Origin: an uncultured Fusobacterium sp.
GTDB taxonomy: Bacteria > Fusobacteriota > Fusobacteriia > Fusobacteriales > Fusobacteriaceae
Length of the DNA: 11,002 nt
NCBI GenBank assembly: GCA_900543175.1
Contig: UQQO01000072.1
Coordinates: forward strand, 1-11,002
Direction: 5' to 3'
Shown here: piece after piece, positions 7,616 through 11,002 of the stretch
How positions within the stretch are numbered: position 1 is the first letter of the stretch
How the letters are laid out: the number at the start of each line of letters is the position of its first letter
Program-made: the position numbers and the translations under genes
The notes under the pieces: generated by a model
The model's database searches: none
What the model was told of the DNA's origin: nothing
The model's input: the letters and a program-made list of their open reading frames with translations, nothing else

Positions 7616-8011
7616 ATGTACAAAAAATTAATGACACTTATAGCAGCAGGAACTTTATTAGTAGGTTGTAGTTCAGTAGAAGAAAAAAAGGAAGTAGTAG
7701 CTGAAAAAGCACCTCAAGAATATCATTTAACTAATAAATACCAAAATGCTGATATTACAATTGCCTTTGAAGATGGTAAAGTATTTGGATTCTCAGGTGT
7801 AAATAGATATTTTGGTGGAGCTGTAATCAATGGTGAAGATCTTGATGTAAGTAATGTAGCATCTACTATGATGGCTGGACCACAAGATAAAATGGCAGCT
7901 GAAATGGAATATTTACAACTTTTAAGTGAAGCTGATAAAATTCAAATGGAAGATAATAAAGTTATAATTACAACTAAAGATAATCAAGAACTTATATTTG
8001 AAGCAAAATAA
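7616..8011 (+). CDS. META/HslJ-like domain lipoprotein
   Basis: A 131-residue envelope lipoprotein. The N-terminus (MYKKLMTLIAAGTLLVGC) is a lipoprotein signal with lipobox 'LVGC' and Cys18 as the predicted lipid-modified residue, followed by Ser-Ser and a short Glu/Lys-rich linker. From about residue 50 it fits the META domain found in HslJ and related outer-membrane or periplasmic proteins: 'GVNRYFGG', a 'LDVSNVASTMMAGP' block, 'MAAEMEYLQLL' and two final strands. In the usual domain both the residue before Asn in the first block and the residue before Pro in the second are cysteines ('GCN', 'CP'); here they are Val and Gly. The function of META proteins is not settled; HslJ is linked to heat shock and novobiocin resistance in E. 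coli. ATG 7616 is chosen for AGGAGGG seven bases upstream; the TTG at 7610 is not needed. Confidence 0.82.
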   Translation: MYKKLMTLIAAGTLLVGCSSVEEKKEVVAEKAPQEYHLTNKYQNADITIAFEDGKVFGFSGVNRYFGGAVINGEDLDVSNVASTMMAGPQDKMAAEMEYLQLLSEADKIQMEDNKVIITTKDNQELIFEAK

Positions 8012-8048
8012 AAGATTTCTCATAGTTAAATTGTAATATAATAATAAA

Positions 8049-8066
8049 GGGATACTTCGGTATCCC
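8049..8066 (+). other. Perfect hairpin with a UUCG tetraloop in the 3' untranslated region
   Basis: GGGATAC (8049-8055), TTCG, GTATCCC (8060-8066). The C(UUCG)G closure makes an unusually stable RNA hairpin. It is followed by TAAAATAAAAAA, not a U-tract, so on the plus strand it is not itself an intrinsic terminator. It lies 37 bases after the lipoprotein stop and just before the real terminator, where it could protect the mRNA 3' end. Confidence 0.7.
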
Positions 8067-8072
8067 TAAAAT

Positions 8073-8112
8073 AAAAAATGTTAGAAAGAGTTTCTCTTTT
8101 TGACATTTTTTT
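8073..8112 (+). terminator. Rho-independent terminator after the META lipoprotein gene
   Basis: Bases 8073-8090 pair with 8094-8111 over 18 positions around a TTT loop; all are Watson-Crick except two G-U pairs (8082 with 8102 and 8084 with 8100). The outer part is an A-run pairing with the T-run that also forms the U-tail (8106-8112). It closes the lipoprotein transcript. Confidence 0.85.
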
Positions 8113-8123
8113 AATTAGTATAT

Positions 8124-8213
8124 ATTAAATAAATCAATTTAACTATATTTATTTAATGTATCGCTAGATTTAGAGCAAAGTTACCTTTGCATTTAGTGAT
8201 TAATAGTTAAGTT
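8124..8213. repeat. Compound inverted-repeat structure, function unknown
   Basis: AATTTAACTAT (8136-8146) pairs with ATAGTTAAGTT (8203-8213; one G-U). Inside it, ATCGCTAGAT (8160-8169) pairs with ATTTAGTGAT (8191-8200; two G-U), and the innermost GCAAAG (8175-8180) pairs perfectly with CTTTGC (8185-8190) around TTAC. An alternative short stem is ATTAAATAAAT (8124-8134) with ATTTATTTAAT (8147-8157). A pyrimidine-rich run ending in TTTTTT (8230-8235) follows. It may be a degraded repeat, a second terminator or a structured RNA; I see no open frame with a ribosome site. Confidence 0.5.
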
Positions 8214-8234
8214 TAGTTATCTCTATTTCTTTTT

Positions 8235-8394
8235 TAACATCAAGTTGTCTCCATGTCAGTGAATAAAGAATCCCTATTGCTCATTCCGTTGAAAATGCAA
8301 AACTCGGCTATGCCTCAAACACGTTGCATTTTCTTAACTGCATTTCGCTAAGGGCTTCTAATATTCACCTCCAAATTACGTCAACTTGATGTTA
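8235..8394. mobile_element. MITE-like palindromic element without coding capacity
   Basis: Perfect 12-base terminal inverted repeats, AACATCAAGTTG (8236-8247) and CAACTTGATGTT (8382-8393), enclose about 134 bases. A TA dinucleotide is present at both ends (8235-8236, 8393-8394), compatible with a TA target duplication, although TA is self-complementary and could just extend the repeat. The arms also pair internally: GTGAATA/TATTCAC (8259-8265, 8362-8368), GAA/TTC and CCCT/AGGG (8268-8275, 8351-8358), GC/GC, and a perfect GAAAATGCAA/TTGCATTTTC (8291-8300, 8324-8333). The loop contains GGCTATGCC. The whole therefore folds as one long imperfect hairpin. Its GC content is clearly higher than the flanks, a sign of foreign or repeated origin. 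No transposase is present, so it would be non-autonomous. Copies elsewhere in the genome cannot be seen here. Confidence 0.65.
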
Positions 8395-8414
8395 GGGATA
8401 ATATCATTTATTAA
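8386..8414 (+). promoter_or_regulatory. Possible promoter of the MATE gene, -35 box inside the element's right repeat
   Basis: TTGATG (8386-8391) lies in the right terminal repeat, 17 bases before TATTAA (8409-8414); each matches consensus at four of six bases. GATAAT (8397-8402) is an alternative -10 box but lacks a good -35. The gene upstream is closed by a terminator, so the MATE gene needs its own promoter in this area. Confidence 0.35.
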
Positions 8415-8432
8415 TATTTAAAAGGAGATATA

Positions 8433-9749
8433 ATGGCTAAAAGTATTAGTTTGGGAAAGGATTCTATTATTAAATTATTTTTAAATTTCTCTATTCCTGC
8501 TGTTACTGGAATGATAGTTACTGCTCTATATGCTATTGTAGATGGGGCATTTGTTGGACGAGGTGTGGGAGCAGAGGGATTGGCAGCTTTAAATCTCGGC
8601 TATCCCATTATAAACTTTGGTGCTGCTCTTAGCCTTATGTTTGGAATAGGGGGAGCCACTCTTATATCTTTAAACCCTAAAGATAAAGAGCATTGTAACA
8701 GATGCTTTTCATATATTATCATATTGAATGTCACTGCTTATCTTTTGATACTTTTAGCAGTACTTCTTTTTAATGAAAAGATAATATATCTTATGGGGGC
8801 TAATGATAACCTAATGCCTATGGTAAAAAAATATATGTACCCTTGTACCTTTGCACTGGGATTTTTGATGATTTCCAATTCACTTAATGCAGTGGTAAGA
8901 AATGATAAATCCCCTACTTATGCTTTTTTATCAATGGTAATTGGTGCAATTACAAATATATTTTTAGATTGGCTCTTTATAATGAAATTTGAATGGGGAA
9001 TATTTGGTGCTGCTGTGGCAACTGGAATAGGGCAATTTGCCTCTATGCTATTTTTAATACACTACTTTTTAAAACCCGGTTCAAGATTTAAATTCTATTT
9101 TGAAAATAGAATAAAATTTGAAACTTTGAAGAAAATATGGAGCATAGGATTTCCATCATTTATTATGGAGTTTGCTGTGGCATTGATCACAATACTATTC
9201 AATATCTCATTTATGAAATATAGTGGAGAGATGGGAGTTTCAGCTTTCTGTATTGCTGGTTATGTGTTCTATATATTTAGAATGTTATACAATGGGCTTG
9301 GACAAGGTATTCAACCAATAGTAAGTTACAACTATGGAGAACAAAAATTTGATAGGGTTAAGGAAACTTACAAGATTGGGCATATAGTAGCCTTTGTTAT
9401 AGCTATTATCATATTAATATGGGTAAACTTCTTTGGAGATAGTGTTATTAAGCTATTTAGTGAAGATAGTAAACTTATTAAAATGGCATGGCATGGATTG
9501 AGCTTATACTCATGTGCTATAATCTTTGTTGGAGCAAACTTTATTGATATATCATTTTTACAATCTAAGGATAAATCAAAGGCAGCTAATATACTTTCAG
9601 TTTTAAGAAGTACAATTTTTGTTGTATTGGGACTTATTATTTTACCACCTCTATTGGGAGAGAATGGAGTTTGGTTAGCATTTCCTTTTTCAGATTTAAT
9701 GACTTTCCTTTGTGGATTGATTTTAAAAAGAAAAGGAGATATATTTTAA
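8433..9749 (+). CDS. MATE-family multidrug/Na+ (or H+) antiporter
   Basis: A 438-residue inner-membrane exporter with about twelve hydrophobic segments and the two-fold repeated MATE layout. N-terminal half: 'LFLNFSIPAVTGMIVTALYAIVDG' region (about residues 15-38) followed by 'FVGRGVGAEGLAALNLGYPI', the block that resembles MepA/NorM-type pumps. C-terminal half: 'GFPSFIMEFA', 'FRMLYNGLGQGIQPIVSYNYGEQ' region (key residues GQGIQP and SYNYG) and a helix-rich end. Such proteins expel cationic drugs, dyes or metabolites in exchange for Na+ or H+; the substrate cannot be read from the sequence. The length is normal (typically 440-460). The ATG follows AAGGAG by five bases. It begins 39 bases after the palindromic element and ends 7 bases before its own terminator, so it appears to be transcribed alone. 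Confidence 0.92.
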   Translation: MAKSISLGKDSIIKLFLNFSIPAVTGMIVTALYAIVDGAFVGRGVGAEGLAALNLGYPIINFGAALSLMFGIGGATLISLNPKDKEHCNRCFSYIIILNVTAYLLILLAVLLFNEKIIYLMGANDNLMPMVKKYMYPCTFALGFLMISNSLNAVVRNDKSPTYAFLSMVIGAITNIFLDWLFIMKFEWGIFGAAVATGIGQFASMLFLIHYFLKPGSRFKFYFENRIKFETLKKIWSIGFPSFIMEFAVALITILFNISFMKYSGEMGVSAFCIAGYVFYIFRMLYNGLGQGIQPIVSYNYGEQKFDRVKETYKIGHIVAFVIAIIILIWVNFFGDSVIKLFSEDSKLIKMAWHGLSLYSCAIIFVGANFIDISFLQSKDKSKAANILSVLRSTIFVVLGLIILPPLLGENGVWLAFPFSDLMTFLCGLILKRKGDIF

Positions 9750-9755
9750 GAAAAC

Positions 9756-9797
9756 TACACCTAAAATCTTATCTTAAGGTTAAGGGTGTATTTTTTT
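9756..9797 (+). terminator. Rho-independent terminator of the MATE gene
   Basis: TACACC (9756-9761) pairs with GGTGTA (9785-9790), followed by one G-U pair, a 2x2 AA/AA internal loop and an upper stem (9765-9770 with 9776-9781, one G-U) around a five-base loop. Seven Ts follow directly (9791-9797). It sits seven bases after the stop codon. Confidence 0.88.
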
Positions 9798-9869
9798 ATG
9801 CTCTTTTTAATCGTTTAATCCTTGAATAAAACGGATTTTTATGTTTTTTATATTGTTTTTATAAAAAGC

Positions 9870-9898
9870 TTGAAATAAGTTAAAAAAAATTATATATA
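9870..9898 (+). promoter_or_regulatory. Probable promoter of the AraJ-like transporter gene
   Basis: TTGAAA (9870-9875; five of six consensus bases), 17 bases, then TATATA (9893-9898; four of six) in a run of alternating TA. It lies 36 bases before the ATG and after the MATE terminator, so the gene is probably an independent unit. Confidence 0.5.
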
Positions 9899-9933
9899 TA
9901 TTTTATTAAAAATTTGAAAGGTGGTACTTTTTT

Positions 9934-11002
9934 ATGGACAGTAATATTAAAAAAAGTCTTATAGCTTTAGCTTTTGGAACTTTAGGTCTTGGGGTGGCAG
10001 AGTTTGTAATGATGGGTATTCTTCCAAATATAGCCTCTTCTCTAAGAATAACAATTCCAGTAGCTGGGCATCTTATTTCAGCTTATGCTTTAGGGGTTTG
10101 TTTTGGAGCTATTATGTTGTTGATGCTACGTAAATATCCTATGAAAAATTCTCTGTTACTTCTTGTAACTATTATGGCAATTGGAAATGGAATAGCTGTT
10201 ATATCTCCAAGTTATACAGTTATGCTATTAGCTCGTTTTATATCTGGGCTTCCTCATGGAGCTTATTTTGGAGTTGCCTCTATTGTTGCATCAAAAATTG
10301 CTCAAGAGGGAAAAGAATCAGAGGCTGTGGCAATAATGATATCTGGTATGACAGTGGCAAATCTTTTTGGAGTTCCTCTTGGTACATTTATTAGTGGTAT
10401 TTTATCTTGGAGATTGATTTTTCTATTTATTGTACTATGGGATATTTTAACTATATTTTTAATAAAGAGATATGTCCCTTATATTGCTCCACTTCCAGAT
10501 ACAGGTTTTTTAGGGCAGTTTAAATTTTTAAAAAGTTTAGCTCCATGGTTGATATTAGGAGCTACTATGATGGGAAATGGGGGAGCTTTTTGCTGGTATA
10601 GTTATGTGACACCTATGTTTACAGAGGTATCTGGTTTTGCTCCTGAGATTATAACAGCTCTTATGGTTTTAGCTGGGCTTGGTATGGTTATAGGGAATAT
10701 GATTGGTGGAAAACTTAGCTCTTTCTTCTATCCTGGAAAGGTAGGAGCTATGTTTCAAGGGTTAATGTCAATCACTCTTCTTGGGATTTTCTTTTTGTCA
10801 CCATATAAATGGTTGGCTGTTCTTTTAATGTGTATTGTAACTCTATGCCTATTTGGAGTAAGTGCACCTCAGCAATTTTTGATTATAAAATTTGCTCCTG
10901 GTGGTGAGATGTTAGGGGCAGCAGGAATACAGATAGCTTTTAACTTAGGAAATGCTATTGGAGCTTATCTTGGTGGACTTCCTATAACTTATGGTATAGG
11001 AG
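9934..11002 (+). CDS. araJ: AraJ-like MFS efflux transporter (3' end outside the window)
   Basis: The frame is open from ATG 9934 to the window edge (356 codons), preceded by AAAGGTGG with nine bases of spacing. It is an inner-membrane transporter of the major facilitator superfamily, DHA1 group. Residue blocks match what I know of E. coli AraJ almost segment for segment: 'FGTLGLGVAEFVMMGILP' (14-31), 'AGHLISAYALGV', 'ARFISGLPHGAYFGV' (about 101-115), 'SGMTVANLFGVPLGT', 'QFKFLKSLAPWLI', 'GLGMVIGNM' and 'LGAAGIQIAFNLGNAIGAY' near the right edge. E. coli AraJ is 394 residues, so only the last membrane segment and tail should be missing. AraJ is arabinose-induced in E. coli, but its substrate is uncertain, and no arabinose genes are visible here. 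Sugar efflux or drug export are both possible. The neighbouring MATE pump is separately terminated. Confidence 0.85.
   Translation, partial: MDSNIKKSLIALAFGTLGLGVAEFVMMGILPNIASSLRITIPVAGHLISAYALGVCFGAIMLLMLRKYPMKNSLLLLVTIMAIGNGIAVISPSYTVMLLARFISGLPHGAYFGVASIVASKIAQEGKESEAVAIMISGMTVANLFGVPLGTFISGILSWRLIFLFIVLWDILTIFLIKRYVPYIAPLPDTGFLGQFKFLKSLAPWLILGATMMGNGGAFCWYSYVTPMFTEVSGFAPEIITALMVLAGLGMVIGNMIGGKLSSFFYPGKVGAMFQGLMSITLLGIFFLSPYKWLAVLLMCIVTLCLFGVSAPQQFLIIKFAPGGEMLGAAGIQIAFNLGNAIGAYLGGLPITYGIG

Noticed and set aside
8253..8351. A 32-codon plus-strand open frame (ATG 8253 to TAA 8349-8351) inside the palindromic element, and a 14-codon minus-strand frame over its left part.
   Set aside because: Neither has a ribosome binding site, both lie entirely within the inverted-repeat element, and their sequence is dictated by the palindrome. 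They look like chance frames in a repeat.
8012..8432. A CRISPR array or tRNA/rRNA gene in the long non-coding gap.
   Set aside because: There are no evenly spaced direct repeats, no cloverleaf with a CCA end and no rRNA-like conserved segments; the repeats present are inverted.
9811..9840. A weak hairpin, CGTTTA pairing with TAAAACG, followed by TTTTT, as a second terminator after the MATE gene.
   Set aside because: The stem needs a bulge and is mostly A-T, and a much stronger terminator already lies 20 bases upstream.

Overview
The window is a very AT-rich stretch of a bacterial chromosome with short intergenic gaps, strong Shine-Dalgarno sites and heavy use of AGA, TTA and ATA codons. Together with a ribose-binding protein that has a plain signal-peptidase-I leader (a periplasmic, diderm arrangement), this suggests a fusobacterium (Fusobacterium, Cetobacterium or a relative). 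The taxonomic call rests on composition and gene style, not on a marker gene.

Layout. Positions 1-431 (+) hold the C-terminal end of a DUF4143-type ATPase that begins before the window. It runs convergently into a complete ribose operon on the minus strand, rbsR-rbsK-rbsD-rbsA-rbsC-rbsB (6103 down to 511). The operon has a recognisable promoter, a LacI-family operator over the expected transcription start, overlapping or near-touching genes throughout, and a hairpin terminator at 450-477. On the plus strand follow a PHP/HisJ-type phosphatase (6436-7248) with a small acidic protein of unknown function 12 bases behind it (7261-7536), a META-domain lipoprotein (7616-8011), a MATE-family exporter (8433-9749), and an AraJ-like MFS exporter (9934 onward) that leaves the window without its 3' end.

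How it works together. RbsB captures ribose in the periplasm and RbsC/RbsA import it with ATP. RbsD interconverts pyranose forms of ribose and RbsK phosphorylates it to ribose 5-phosphate. RbsR probably represses the set until a ribose signal is present. The plus-strand genes do not form a pathway with it: they look like separate transcription units for a phosphatase, an envelope lipoprotein and two efflux pumps.

Most of the window is ordinary. The part that genes do not explain is 8012-8432, between the lipoprotein and the MATE gene. It holds a UUCG-capped hairpin, a strong terminator, a compound hairpin, and a ~160-base palindromic element (8235-8394) with 12-base perfect terminal inverted repeats, TA at both ends and visibly higher GC than its surroundings, best read as a MITE-like repeat. 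No transposase, CRISPR array, tRNA, rRNA or defence system is visible, and I do not see a convincing new biological system beyond this non-coding region.
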